Positions 52,880-61,779 of a stretch of 64,000 bases of DNA are shown one piece after another (the first letter of the stretch is position 1; the number at the start of each line of letters is the position of its first letter). This DNA comes from JBMNGO01 sp050949885 (GTDB lineage: Bacteria; Bacillota; Syntrophomonadia; Syntrophomonadales; Syntrophomonadaceae), in contig JBMNGO010000002.1 in NCBI GenBank assembly GCA_050949885.1, positions 62,001 to 126,000 on the forward strand. The letters are read 5' to 3'. The notes beneath the pieces were generated by a model, which saw only the letters and a list, made by a program, of their open reading frames with translations, had not been told where the DNA came from and made no database searches. The position numbers and the translations under genes are program-made.

Positions 52880-53134
52880 TCAGATACGGTTAGCAGCGTA
52901 TTTTTTCCTGGTGGCTTCTCCGCCCCTAATATGTCTTTCGGACTTATTTTTGTCCAGGATAGCCTTTACTTGCAGGGCCATCTCCTTGTCTATGCGCGGC
53001 AAGCGTTCTGCTACATCTTTATGTACAGTGCTTTTGCTAATTCCGAAAACTTCCGCTGTTTGCCTTACTGTTTCCGATGTCTGCAAAATATGTCTGGCAA
53101 CTTCCACTGCCCTTTTTCTGATGTAATTCTGCAT
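52880..53134 (-). CDS. spoIIID: Stage III sporulation transcription regulator SpoIIID
   Basis: A small mother-cell regulator that activates and represses sigma-E and sigma-K dependent genes. The 84 residues contain a helix-turn-helix (about 22-46, TAEVFGISKSTVHKDV) and a basic C-terminal tail (RGGEATRKKYAANR) used for DNA contact. ATG 53134 follows GGGGAGG. It shows the organism forms endospores. No convincing sigma-E promoter was identified in the short upstream gap. Confidence 0.97.
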   Translation of the reverse strand: MQNYIRKRAVEVARHILQTSETVRQTAEVFGISKSTVHKDVAERLPRIDKEMALQVKAILDKNKSERHIRGGEATRKKYAANRI

Positions 53135-53197
53135 GACCTGCCTCCCCAGGTTCAGGTTGTTTTTTTAAATATATTCAGGAGAATGCAAGTCAAGAAC

Positions 53198-54133
53198 TCA
53201 GTAAGATAATTTATAAAACTCAATGTTGCCGTAATAAGACTTTAGTATTTGGCGATAGTCTTTCCCACTGTCAGCCATACCACGGGCACCGTACTGGCAC
53301 ATGCCTAATCCATGGCCATATCCGCGGCTATTAATTATTAGGCTGTTATCGTCCAATTTAAAGCTCCACCATCTGGACGGCAGTACCAGTTTATTCCGGA
53401 ACTCCTCACCTGACACTTTAATATTATTTATTTCTAGCTCTTTGGTTCTTCCACTCCCAGTCTTTTCAGTAACCTTTATCTCAAAGTCTTCAGCAGGGCC
53501 AAACAACTGGTTTATTTCCCCCATGGAGAAAACCTGAACAGTTTCATAGTGTCGTGATTCACGGCAATATTTGCATTCAACTGATTTTAGGTATGGGATT
53601 TCCGTTCCCCAAATTTCCCGCGCACTTTCCGTTCTGCCTCCGCAAGTTGAATGATACAGGGCATCAATAGGTTCATTGCCATAAAACATTATTTCTCCCC
53701 GGGTCTCGTTTACCGCTCGTTCAATCTTTTTCCACAATTGGTCACTGTCCTGGGGATGCCTTTCATAAAATTCTGCACGGGAAATATACGCCTGGCAGGA
53801 TCCAATATCATCAGACAAATCTGCCCCCAAAGGATAGGCAAAATTCTTTATCAGCCTCCGGCAGGCGTAAGTGCGGGCACACACAGCCTGAGCTTTTAAT
53901 GCCTCCAGATGGAATGATGCCGGCATTTCAGCTGCAACTGTTCCAATTATATACTCTTCCATTTTTAAACTGATAGTTTGATGGCTTTTGCTCAAGTAGA
54001 GTGTAAGTGATGGTTCAGGCTCTTGGGCTGGTGTTGACAGGTATCTTTTTATAAAGAGTATGCCGGCCAGGCACAGGACTAATATTAATAATACAGTTAT
54101 TTTTTTCCGTAAGTTATTCCGTTTGATCCTCAT
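53198..54133 (-). CDS. spoIID: Stage II sporulation protein D, lytic transglycosylase
   Basis: Membrane-anchored peptidoglycan enzyme of the DMP engulfment complex. One N-terminal transmembrane segment (about 11-29) precedes the SpoIID domain, with GTVAAEMPASFHLEALKAQA (catalytic Glu in AAEMP), YHSTCGGRTESAREIWG, KYCRES (Cys residues) and SRGYGHGLGMCQYGARGMA. 311 residues is normal. It lies 43 bases after murA, as in Bacillus. No ribosome site is evident before the ATG. Confidence 0.96.
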   Translation of the reverse strand: MRIKRNNLRKKITVLLILVLCLAGILFIKRYLSTPAQEPEPSLTLYLSKSHQTISLKMEEYIIGTVAAEMPASFHLEALKAQAVCARTYACRRLIKNFAYPLGADLSDDIGSCQAYISRAEFYERHPQDSDQLWKKIERAVNETRGEIMFYGNEPIDALYHSTCGGRTESAREIWGTEIPYLKSVECKYCRESRHYETVQVFSMGEINQLFGPAEDFEIKVTEKTGSGRTKELEINNIKVSGEEFRNKLVLPSRWWSFKLDDNSLIINSRGYGHGLGMCQYGARGMADSGKDYRQILKSYYGNIEFYKLSY

Positions 54134-54176
54134 ATAATATTAATATTTAAAAAACCTGACCTTAGACCATATTTAT

Positions 54177-55418
54177 TTATACCCTGGTTATTCTTGCCCC
54201 CAGTAGGTTAAGTTTCCCTACAATATTTTCATAACCCCGGTCAATATGTTCGCAATCACTGATTATGCTGGTTCCTGAGGCAGTCAGGGCCGCAATTATT
54301 AATGCCGCTCCAGCCCGTAAATCGGTAGCTTTTACCCGGCTTCCGCTTAGTTTTGAGGTTCCCTTGATAATTGCACATTTTCCTTCTGTTTTTATATTAG
54401 CGCCCATTCTCTCTAATTCTGAAACATGCATAAACCTGTTTTCAAAGACAGATTCGCTGATGACACTGGTTCCCCTGGCCCTGCATAAATAAGCCATGAA
54501 TTGGGCCTGCATATCCGTAGGGAATCCAGGATAGGGCAGAGTCTTAATATAAACCGGATTTATCGGTTTTTCCCTGGATACAATTATCGTGTTGCCCTGT
54601 TCGATTATATCTGCCCCTGTTTCCGCCAGCTTGGCAGATATAGCTTTGAGGTGCTCCGGAACTACATTGGTCAGGGTAACTTTTCCTCCGGTAGCAGCTG
54701 CAGCCACCATAAAACTGCCCGCCTCGATACGGTCTGGAATAACCGTATGTTGGGTTCCGCCCAGTCTGCCTACCCCCTCAATTTTGATCAGGTTAGTTCC
54801 TGCTCCGCTTATCTTGCCTCCCATACTGTTGATAAAGCGGGCCAAATCAACTACTTCCGGTTCCAAAGCAGCATTTTCTATATAGGTTGTACCTTGTGCC
54901 AGTGAGGCTGCTATTAGCAGGTTCTCAGTAGCACCTACACTGGGAAAATCCAAATATATGTGACAGCCTCTTAACTGAGAGGCAGTTGCTGATATATTTC
55001 CCCCGCTAAAGGATATATTGGCTCCCAAAGCTTTGAGGCCCTTTAGATGTAAATCAATGGGGCGATTGCCGATGTCACACCCTCCAGGAAGAGAAATGGT
55101 GGCTTTCCCGTATCTGGCCAAGAGGGGACCCATTACTAAAAAGGAAGCCCTTATCTTTCTGACCAGTTCATAAGGAGGCTGAAAAAATTTAGCTTCCCCC
55201 GCTATTTCCATTTGGTCATCCTTTCTCCTGACCACTAATCCCAGTTCTGCCAGGAGATGAGACATGGTCTTCACATCATTAATATCAGGTATCTTATTTA
55301 GTACAATAGTACCCTCTGCCAGCAGGGCAGCAGCTAAAACCGGCAGAATGGCATTTTTTGCTGAACTTATTCCTACTGTTCCATGTAGTGTACACTTTCC
55401 CTGTACATGAATGTCCAA
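54177..55418 (-). CDS. murA: UDP-N-acetylglucosamine 1-carboxyvinyltransferase
   Basis: First committed step of peptidoglycan synthesis: adds enolpyruvate to UDP-GlcNAc. SAKNAILPVLAAALL near the N-terminus, catalytic Cys114 in PGGCDIGNRPID (the fosfomycin target, so the enzyme should be drug-sensitive), and DLRAGAALIIAAL near the C-terminus are present. The start is TTG 55418 with GGGAGGGG ten bases upstream. The ywmB-murA-spoIID order is the Bacillus murAA locus. Confidence 0.97.
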   Translation of the reverse strand: MDIHVQGKCTLHGTVGISSAKNAILPVLAAALLAEGTIVLNKIPDINDVKTMSHLLAELGLVVRRKDDQMEIAGEAKFFQPPYELVRKIRASFLVMGPLLARYGKATISLPGGCDIGNRPIDLHLKGLKALGANISFSGGNISATASQLRGCHIYLDFPSVGATENLLIAASLAQGTTYIENAALEPEVVDLARFINSMGGKISGAGTNLIKIEGVGRLGGTQHTVIPDRIEAGSFMVAAAATGGKVTLTNVVPEHLKAISAKLAETGADIIEQGNTIIVSREKPINPVYIKTLPYPGFPTDMQAQFMAYLCRARGTSVISESVFENRFMHVSELERMGANIKTEGKCAIIKGTSKLSGSRVKATDLRAGAALIIAALTASGTSIISDCEHIDRGYENIVGKLNLLGARITRV

Positions 55419-55440
55419 TCGGATAAATCCCCTCCCTATC

Positions 55441-56163
55441 TCAATAGTTATCTAATAACATTGGCAAGCCCAACATAATACAGGTCTTTCCGCTGGCCAG
55501 ATCTGGATGCACTGCTATCTGAACATTATACTTGGTTCCTTCAGCTTTTATTGGCTTCACGGTTTTTTCTGCACTTTTGCTGTAGGCGGTTACACTGGTG
55601 ACCCTGCCGTCATCAAATTCTTCAATTATATTGGCCTCTAAGGTTTTTAACATGACTTTTATTAATTCTTTTTGACTGTCATGCTCCACTATACTGTCAA
55701 TACAGCCTGACAGACAGTAGTTGCTGGTAAAAGGCAATCCGGTTTGTTCGATCCTTTCGACAATCTGGAAAAGCCGGTTAAAGCTGTCATTGGTTTCAAT
55801 TTCCATTACATATGCCGTCCGGTTGGTTTTAGGATCAGATAATAAGCTTACCGTATACCCAATATTATCCTTGGTAAAACGGTAACTGAGGGCATCTGTT
55901 CTTGCACTGGCGGCGATATTATCCGTTGGCAGATCCAGTGCCTCAAGTATTTTTGTCATTTCCGCCTGAAGTTCAATTAGAGAATAAGCTTTATCTATTA
56001 TTGCCCAGGCATCCACCCGGAATTCCAGAGAATTTGCTCCTATAGATGCAAAAGATAGGAAATATGGAGACTCCATTTTTTTTCCCAGAGTGTAGTTGAT
56101 CCTTTCATTGCATAAGGAACACAGAAAAGAAAAAATAATTATATAGAATAAAACTTTTTTCAC
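55441..56163 (-). CDS. YwmB-like exported protein
   Basis: The 240-residue protein starts with a signal or anchor segment (VKKVLFYIIIFSFLCSLC, 1-18) and continues as a mixed alpha/beta body of the YwmB (DUF1779) kind, a fold compared with TATA-binding protein. Its place immediately before murA and spoIID is that of Bacillus ywmB, which is the main support. Function unknown. GTG 56163 follows GGGGAGG by seven bases; the frame runs to 56214 without a better start. Confidence 0.8.
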   Translation of the reverse strand: MKKVLFYIIIFSFLCSLCNERINYTLGKKMESPYFLSFASIGANSLEFRVDAWAIIDKAYSLIELQAEMTKILEALDLPTDNIAASARTDALSYRFTKDNIGYTVSLLSDPKTNRTAYVMEIETNDSFNRLFQIVERIEQTGLPFTSNYCLSGCIDSIVEHDSQKELIKVMLKTLEANIIEEFDDGRVTSVTAYSKSAEKTVKPIKAEGTKYNVQIAVHPDLASGKTCIMLGLPMLLDNY

Positions 56164-56384
56164 TCCATGGCCTCCCCAAAGCTGGATATACAGGATTGTT
56201 GCCATTTTAGACAATGATTATACAGCCCTGTTCTTGCTATTAGGGTCTAAAGCCGTAGACTAAAACTTTGGTTGATCTGGGGAATAAAAAGGTTTATTGA
56301 TATGGGGGATGATAGAGGCTAGTGTGCAGGCTGAATTAGGATGTGTCCTAACCAAAAAAGGCGCATCCTTAATTAAGGGGGATA

Positions 56385-56591
56385 TTAGTTTTCCGTAGCA
56401 TCCGATTCTCCGTCTGGTAAATCCCGGGCAGCTTTTTGCAGTTCCAGCTGGCGTGCAATATATTCGTCTCTTTTCTTTTTGGCCGCTAAAGCTTTTTTTT
56501 CAATCTTAACTGTCTGCCTATAAAATAGAAACCCGAATATTAGAGTAATTGCAAATACAGAAGAGATAAAAATAATAAAAAGCTTATACAT
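56385..56591 (-). CDS. Small membrane protein with charged tail (paralogue 1)
   Basis: 68 residues: one transmembrane helix (about 4-24) followed by a basic helix (QTVKIEKKALAAKKKRDEY) and an acidic end (DGESDATEN). The stretch after the membrane helix aligns with the neighbouring small protein (QATYRIEAMALARRKKR), so the two look like tandem paralogues. No function is recognised. It lies 18 bases downstream of its partner, between the ATP synthase operon and ywmB. Confidence 0.7.
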   Translation of the reverse strand: MYKLFIIFISSVFAITLIFGFLFYRQTVKIEKKALAAKKKRDEYIARQLELQKAARDLPDGESDATEN

Positions 56592-56609
56592 CTGTTCCCT
56601 CCCGTAATT

Positions 56610-56798
56610 CTATTGAGAATTGTTTTCGGTTTCCGGCTGCCGCTTAGAAGATCTCCTGTTCCTTCTTTTCTTTCGTCTAGCCAAGGCCATCGCTTCTATC
56701 CTATAAGTTGCTTGGTGCAGCAACAAGTACAACAAACCTTTTAAGAAATAAAAAATGGCAGTAACAATGATTAATCCCTTTAAAAGATCATTCTCCAT
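56610..56798 (-). CDS. Small membrane protein with charged tail (paralogue 2)
   Basis: 62 residues from ATG 56798, which has GAGGG seven bases upstream; the frame is open to 56828. One hydrophobic helix (about 5-27) is followed by a very basic stretch (ARRKKRRNRRSSKRQ) and a polar end. It shares the Q-x-x-x-IE-x-x-ALA-x-x-KKR pattern with the protein encoded just downstream. Not recognised; the basic face could contact membrane lipid or nucleic acid (inference). Confidence 0.7.
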   Translation of the reverse strand: MENDLLKGLIIVTAIFYFLKGLLYLLLHQATYRIEAMALARRKKRRNRRSSKRQPETENNSQ

Positions 56799-56894
56799 GG
56801 AATTACCCTCTTTTAATAAATCCTCCAAACAAAAACAAACACGTATATCTATAATATTCTAAAGTCTTTTTATTATCTATTAATATTCTAAATT

Positions 56895-56932
56895 AAAAAG
56901 CCGGAAGGTGTAAAACAAATCCTTCCGGCTTT
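56895..56932 (-). terminator. Terminator of the ATP synthase operon
   Basis: A 12-base-pair stem AAAGCCGGAAGG / CCTTCCGGCTTT (56897-56908, 56921-56932) with a 12-base loop, followed on the minus strand by TTAATTT. It lies 17 bases after the atpC stop. Confidence 0.85.
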
Positions 56933-56948
56933 AATTCTATTTTTTCTT

Positions 56949-57362
56949 TTACTCCAGAGCACCGGCCGCCTTGAGACGGGCCAGGGCTCTTTTCAGGGAA
57001 GCCTCCGCCCGGGCATAGTCTATATTTTCATCACGGATTGCAAGCCTTTTCTCAGCTCTTTCCCTGGATTTTCTGGCCCGGTCTATGTCGATGGCTTCCT
57101 CTTGCTCAGCAGTCTCAGCCAGGATACGGGCGACATTATCAACCACCTCAACAAATCCGCCGTTTACAGCTATTTTATGCGTATTGCCATCTGGATCTTT
57201 ATAACGCATTACCCCGATATCCAATGCTGCTATCAACGGTGCATGGTTGCGCAATACACCCAGTTCCCCTTCAACTGCCGGAGCCACCATGAACTGTATT
57301 TCATCTCTGAAAACAACCTCTTCCGGTGTTATTATTTCCAGCATGAAGGTGTTATCTGCCAT
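56949..57362 (-). CDS. atpC: ATP synthase epsilon subunit
   Basis: Central-stalk subunit that couples rotation and inhibits hydrolysis. The 137 residues show the N-terminal beta barrel (LEIITPEEVVFRDEI, GELGVLRNHAPLIAAL, VNGGFVEV) and a C-terminal helical pair (about 88-135, RARKSRERAEKRL). Last gene of the operon, three bases after atpD. Confidence 0.97.
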   Translation of the reverse strand: MADNTFMLEIITPEEVVFRDEIQFMVAPAVEGELGVLRNHAPLIAALDIGVMRYKDPDGNTHKIAVNGGFVEVVDNVARILAETAEQEEAIDIDRARKSRERAEKRLAIRDENIDYARAEASLKRALARLKAAGALE

Positions 57363-57365
57363 AAG

Positions 57366-58796
57366 CTACGCCTCCATTTTCTTAGCTTTGGCAACTACCG
57401 TATCAATATTGCCAACATAAAGGAATGCAGCCTCAGGTAGATGATCGTGCTTGCCTTCCAAGACTTCGGCAAAAGAGTCTACGGTTTCTTTTACCGGCAC
57501 GTAAATGCCCGGAGTACCAGTAAACTGCTCAGCTACGTGGAAGGGCTGGGACAGGAATCTCTGGATCTTTCTGGCCCTGGCCACAATCAGTTTATCCTCA
57601 TCGCTCAGTTCGTCCATGCCCAGGATGGCGATGATATCCTGCAGTTCCTTGTACCTCTGCAGTATGGCTTGCACTCCGCGGGCCGTATAATAATGTTTTT
57701 CCCCCAGAAGCTGCGGATCCAGAATACGGGAAGTAGAATCCAAAGGATCAACTGCCGGATATATACCCAACTCAGCTATGGACCGTGCCAAGACCAGAGT
57801 TGCATCCAAATGGGCGAAAGTTGTAGCTGGAGCCGGGTCAGTCAAGTCATCAGCGGGCACATATACTGCCTGGGCAGAGGTAATAGATCCTTTCCGGGTA
57901 GATGTTATGCGTTCCTGTAATAGACCCATGTCTGTGGCCAGAGTCGGCTGATAACCAACCGCTGAAGGCATACGCCCTAATAGAGCCGATACTTCGTTAC
58001 CTGCCTGGGCAAAACGGAAAATGTTATCGATAAATATCAAAACATCAAGTCCGGAATAATCGCGGAAATATTCTGCTATAGTCAAACCGGTTAATCCCAC
58101 CCGCAATCTAGCTCCGGGAGGTTCATTCATCTGTCCGAAAATCAAGGCGCATTTTTCGATAACGCCTGATTCCGTCATTTCTCCCCATAAGTCGTTACCT
58201 TCGCGGGTCCTTTCTCCTACTCCGGTGAATACCGAATATCCTCCGTGTTCATAGGCAATGTTTCTGATTAATTCCTGGATTATAACGGTTTTTCCAACTC
58301 CCGCCCCGCCAAACAAACCGATTTTTCCGCCTTTGGCATAGGGGCAAATCAGGTCCGTAACCTTAATCCCGGTTTCCAGCATCTCAGTAGCCGGTAGCTG
58401 GTCAACCAATGCGGGTGGATCACGATGGATTTCCCAATAGTCTGCTGCTTCTACCGGCCCTTTTTCGTCAACCGGCTGTCCCAGCACGTTTAGTATTCTC
58501 CCTAAACAACCTTCTCCCACCGGCACCCTTACCGCCGCTCCGGTATTGGTAGCTTTAAAGCCCCTGGCAATACCATCGGTAGGCTGCAGAGCAACACATC
58601 TAACGGTATCGTTTCCTAGATGCTGCATTGCCTCGAGCACAACATCAATTTCAGCAGTGCTCTTAAAACCGGGATCTTGGTCTGCTGATTTTATGGTAAT
58701 AGCATTCATAAGATCAGGTAGTTCCCCAGGTTTAAAGCGCACATCGACTACGGCCCCTATTACCTGGGTTACCTCTCCATATGTCACCTTTCCCAT
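57366..58796 (-). CDS. atpD: ATP synthase beta subunit
   Basis: Catalytic subunit of F1. Walker A GGAGVGKTVIIQEL (about 156-169), catalytic Glu in GERTREGNDLW, and the DELSEED-like DELSDED segment (about 393) are present. 476 residues is typical. Spaced three bases from both neighbours, consistent with tight translation of the operon. Confidence 0.98.
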   Translation of the reverse strand: MGKVTYGEVTQVIGAVVDVRFKPGELPDLMNAITIKSADQDPGFKSTAEIDVVLEAMQHLGNDTVRCVALQPTDGIARGFKATNTGAAVRVPVGEGCLGRILNVLGQPVDEKGPVEAADYWEIHRDPPALVDQLPATEMLETGIKVTDLICPYAKGGKIGLFGGAGVGKTVIIQELIRNIAYEHGGYSVFTGVGERTREGNDLWGEMTESGVIEKCALIFGQMNEPPGARLRVGLTGLTIAEYFRDYSGLDVLIFIDNIFRFAQAGNEVSALLGRMPSAVGYQPTLATDMGLLQERITSTRKGSITSAQAVYVPADDLTDPAPATTFAHLDATLVLARSIAELGIYPAVDPLDSTSRILDPQLLGEKHYYTARGVQAILQRYKELQDIIAILGMDELSDEDKLIVARARKIQRFLSQPFHVAEQFTGTPGIYVPVKETVDSFAEVLEGKHDHLPEAAFLYVGNIDTVVAKAKKMEA

Positions 58797-58799
58797 TCT

Positions 58800-59681
58800 C
58801 TACTTTCCTCCTTTTCTAAGAGCCTCAGCACCGCCTACAATATCGAGTATTTCGTCGGTAATTGCTGCTTGTCGAGCTTTATTCATTTCCAGTGTGAGGG
58901 TTTCAATAAGCTCTGCAGCATTCTCAGTAGCGTTGCTCATTGCTGTCATTCTGGCACCCTGCTCACTGGCTTTGCCTTCTAACATAGCATGGTAAATCAT
59001 GCTTCCCACATAGCGGGGAATTAACGTAAACAGGATTTCGCTCGCATTCGGTTCGTAGATATATTCGAGATATTTTTCTTCAGTGCCTTCGTCTTGCTGC
59101 GGGGGCTCCATAGGCAACAATTGCACCACCGTAGGAACCTGTCGCATAACATTAACGAACTTTGAGTAAACCAAAAATACCTCGTCAACTTCTCCATTCT
59201 CATACGCGTTCATAACATACTGGGCAATTTCCCGAGCATCTGCATATTTTATAGTATCCCCCAGGTTTACAAATTCCGCGTCAACTCCTCCCCGTTTCCG
59301 GAAAAAGTCTCTGCCTTTCCTCCCTACAGCAATTATACCTTTCTGAATCTCTTCCCTCCGTTCAGCCATATCCAGATTTGCTGTCCGTATTATATTGGTA
59401 TTGTAAGCACCACATAAACCTTTGTCAGCCGTTACTATAACGTAACCGATCTTCTTAACATCCTCTCTTACCTCCAGAAGAGGATGCTTAATGTCATAAG
59501 CAACAGCAGCCAAACGAATAAGGGTTTCCCGAAGCTTTTCAGTATACGGTCGGGATGATTCTGCCTGTTCCTGAGCCCGGCGAAGTTTTGCAGCCGCTAC
59601 CATTTTCATGGCCTTGGTAATCTGCTGCATATTTTTTACGCTGTTTATTCTGCGTTTATACTCCCTAGCACCTGCTCCCAT
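58800..59681 (-). CDS. atpG: ATP synthase gamma subunit
   Basis: Rotating central shaft of F1. N-terminal helix RINSVKNMQQITKAMKMVAA, the Rossmann-like middle (VTADKGLCGAYNTN) and the C-terminal helix with RMTAMSNATENA are the family marks. 293 residues, complete. Confidence 0.98.
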   Translation of the reverse strand: MGAGAREYKRRINSVKNMQQITKAMKMVAAAKLRRAQEQAESSRPYTEKLRETLIRLAAVAYDIKHPLLEVREDVKKIGYVIVTADKGLCGAYNTNIIRTANLDMAERREEIQKGIIAVGRKGRDFFRKRGGVDAEFVNLGDTIKYADAREIAQYVMNAYENGEVDEVFLVYSKFVNVMRQVPTVVQLLPMEPPQQDEGTEEKYLEYIYEPNASEILFTLIPRYVGSMIYHAMLEGKASEQGARMTAMSNATENAAELIETLTLEMNKARQAAITDEILDIVGGAEALRKGGK

Positions 59682-59693
59682 CTATTTCACCAC

Positions 59694-61208
59694 CTAAACC
59701 GCAAATGTGGATTTGAACTCACCAATTGCAATTATTAGTTTCTGTTCCGTGTCATCTTTCAATGCTCCAGTTTCCCTGATGGTATTTAGGATATCCGCAT
59801 GGGCGCTCTTTAAAAATTTAAGAAAATCAGCCTCAAATTCTCTGACTTTTTCCCTGGGTAGATCATCCAGATAACCATTGACTCCTGTATAAATGGAAAC
59901 AACCTGTTCCTCCATGGGCATTGGTTCATACTGCCCCTGCTTAAGTATTTCGGTTACCCTCTCACCTCTGATAAGTCTGGCCATGGTAGCGCGATCCAAA
60001 TCAGATCCAAATTGGGCAAATGCTGCCAGCTCACGGTACTGGGCCAGGTCCAGACGCAACTGGCTGGCCACCGCTTTCATAGCCTTGGTTTGAGCAGCGC
60101 CGCCAACACGGCTTACCGAAAGACCCGCGTTTATAGCCGGGCGCTGTCCGGCATAGAATAGGTCGGTTTCCAGATAAATCTGTCCGTCAGTAATAGAAAT
60201 AACATTAGTAGGAATATAGGCTGATACGTCACCCGCCTGGGTTTCAATAATGGGTAGAGCTGTAATGGAGCCGCCGCCATGAGCTTTATCCAGCTTACAG
60301 GCACGTTCCAGCAAGCGGGAATGCAGGTAGAAAACATCTCCGGGGAATGCTTCACGGCCGGGGGGCCGGCGGAGCAACAGGGACATTTCTCTGTATGCAA
60401 CAGCATGTTTGGACAAGTCGTCATAAATTATTAATACATCAGCGCCATCAGTTTCCATAAATTCTTCTGCCATAGCCACACCCGCATAAGGTGCGATATA
60501 CAGCATGGGTGCCGGTTCAGCAGCAGTGGCGGCAACAATAATAGTATAATCCATAGCCCCCATCTCTTCCAGCTTGGCTGCGATTCCAGCAATACCAGCC
60601 TGTTTCTGCCCTATGGCTACATAAATACAGATCATATCTTTTTTGTCGCGCTGATTAATAATAGCATCAATGGCTATAGCCGTTTTTCCTACCTGGCGGT
60701 CGCCGATGATTAACTCGCGCTGTCCGCGGCCGATAGGCGTCATAGCGTCTATAGCTTTAAGTCCGGTCTGCATGGGGGTATCAACTGGAGCACGGAAAAC
60801 CACCCCCGGAGCAACTCTCTCAATAGGCCTGCTGGCATCAGCAGCTATGGGTCCTTTTCCGTCTATAGGTTGCCCTAACGCGTTAACAACTCTCCCCAGC
60901 ATGGCCTTTCCAGCAGGAACCTCCATTATTCTGCCGGTAGCTTTAACTATGTCACCTTCTTTAATGTGCTCATAGTTTCCGAGCATAACTGCTCCAACAT
61001 TATCTTCTTCAAGGTTCAGAACCATTCCATAGGTTCCGCCCGGGAATTCCAGCAATTCGCCAGCCATAGCGCCCTGTAATCCATAAATACGAGATATTCC
61101 GTCGCCAACATAGATAACAGAGCCCACATTGCTGACTTCGACCTCCGATTGGTAGCGCTCAATCTGTTCTCTGAGGATTGCGCTAATCTCTTCAGGTCTT
61201 ATACTCAT
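59694..61208 (-). CDS. atpA: ATP synthase alpha subunit
   Basis: Non-catalytic nucleotide-binding subunit of F1. Walker A GDRQVGKTAIAIDAI (about 169-183), ISITDGQIYLETDLF and the conserved SVSRVGGAAQTKAMK are visible; 504 residues is standard. It follows atpH by 22 bases. Confidence 0.98.
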   Translation of the reverse strand: MSIRPEEISAILREQIERYQSEVEVSNVGSVIYVGDGISRIYGLQGAMAGELLEFPGGTYGMVLNLEEDNVGAVMLGNYEHIKEGDIVKATGRIMEVPAGKAMLGRVVNALGQPIDGKGPIAADASRPIERVAPGVVFRAPVDTPMQTGLKAIDAMTPIGRGQRELIIGDRQVGKTAIAIDAIINQRDKKDMICIYVAIGQKQAGIAGIAAKLEEMGAMDYTIIVAATAAEPAPMLYIAPYAGVAMAEEFMETDGADVLIIYDDLSKHAVAYREMSLLLRRPPGREAFPGDVFYLHSRLLERACKLDKAHGGGSITALPIIETQAGDVSAYIPTNVISITDGQIYLETDLFYAGQRPAINAGLSVSRVGGAAQTKAMKAVASQLRLDLAQYRELAAFAQFGSDLDRATMARLIRGERVTEILKQGQYEPMPMEEQVVSIYTGVNGYLDDLPREKVREFEADFLKFLKSAHADILNTIRETGALKDDTEQKLIIAIGEFKSTFAV

Positions 61209-61230
61209 TTATGTGCTCACCCCTATCACA

Positions 61231-61779
61231 TTAACTTATCTTGGCCTGTCTCAGCTTTGATTTCAGCAATTCCAGTTTCTTTGCCACGGTTCCGTCAACG
61301 ATTTGGTCTCCGACGCGCACTTTAAGTCCCCCTATGAGTGCTGGATCGACCCTGGTTACCAAATGAACCGTTTTACCTGTTGAAGCAGACAGTTTTTCAG
61401 TAAGGAATTCAATTTCTCGTTCAGGCATTTCCCGTGCCGAGAATAACTCTGCCTTAATAACATTGCGGTGATCGTCTGCCAACTTTTTAAATTCCTCGAC
61501 AATAGCGGGAATATATGCTTCCCGTCTCTTGTCTATAATGGTCAGCAAAAAGTTCAAGGTTACCTGTGAAACCTGCCCGGCAAAAATTTTACTGACTAGG
61601 TTCTTTTTTTCCTTGGCGGGTATTAACAAGTGATCAAAATACTCTTTCAAATTCTCTGTCTTTTCGATGATTCTTACCACATTGCTAAGCTCGTTCTGAT
61701 AAGAATTAATCTTTTCATTATCCTTGGCAATGCTGAAAAAAGCTTCGGCATAACGCCTGGCGACAGTTTTATTTAGCAT
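61231..61779 (-). CDS. atpH: ATP synthase delta subunit
   Basis: Peripheral-stalk subunit joining F1 to subunit b. The N-terminal helical bundle (ARRYAEAFFSIAKDN) and the C-terminal motif (VDPALIGGLKVRVGDQIVDGTV) are characteristic. 182 residues. Its start overlaps the atpF stop by seven bases, so the two peripheral-stalk subunits are coupled. Confidence 0.97.
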   Translation of the reverse strand: MLNKTVARRYAEAFFSIAKDNEKINSYQNELSNVVRIIEKTENLKEYFDHLLIPAKEKKNLVSKIFAGQVSQVTLNFLLTIIDKRREAYIPAIVEEFKKLADDHRNVIKAELFSAREMPEREIEFLTEKLSASTGKTVHLVTRVDPALIGGLKVRVGDQIVDGTVAKKLELLKSKLRQAKIS

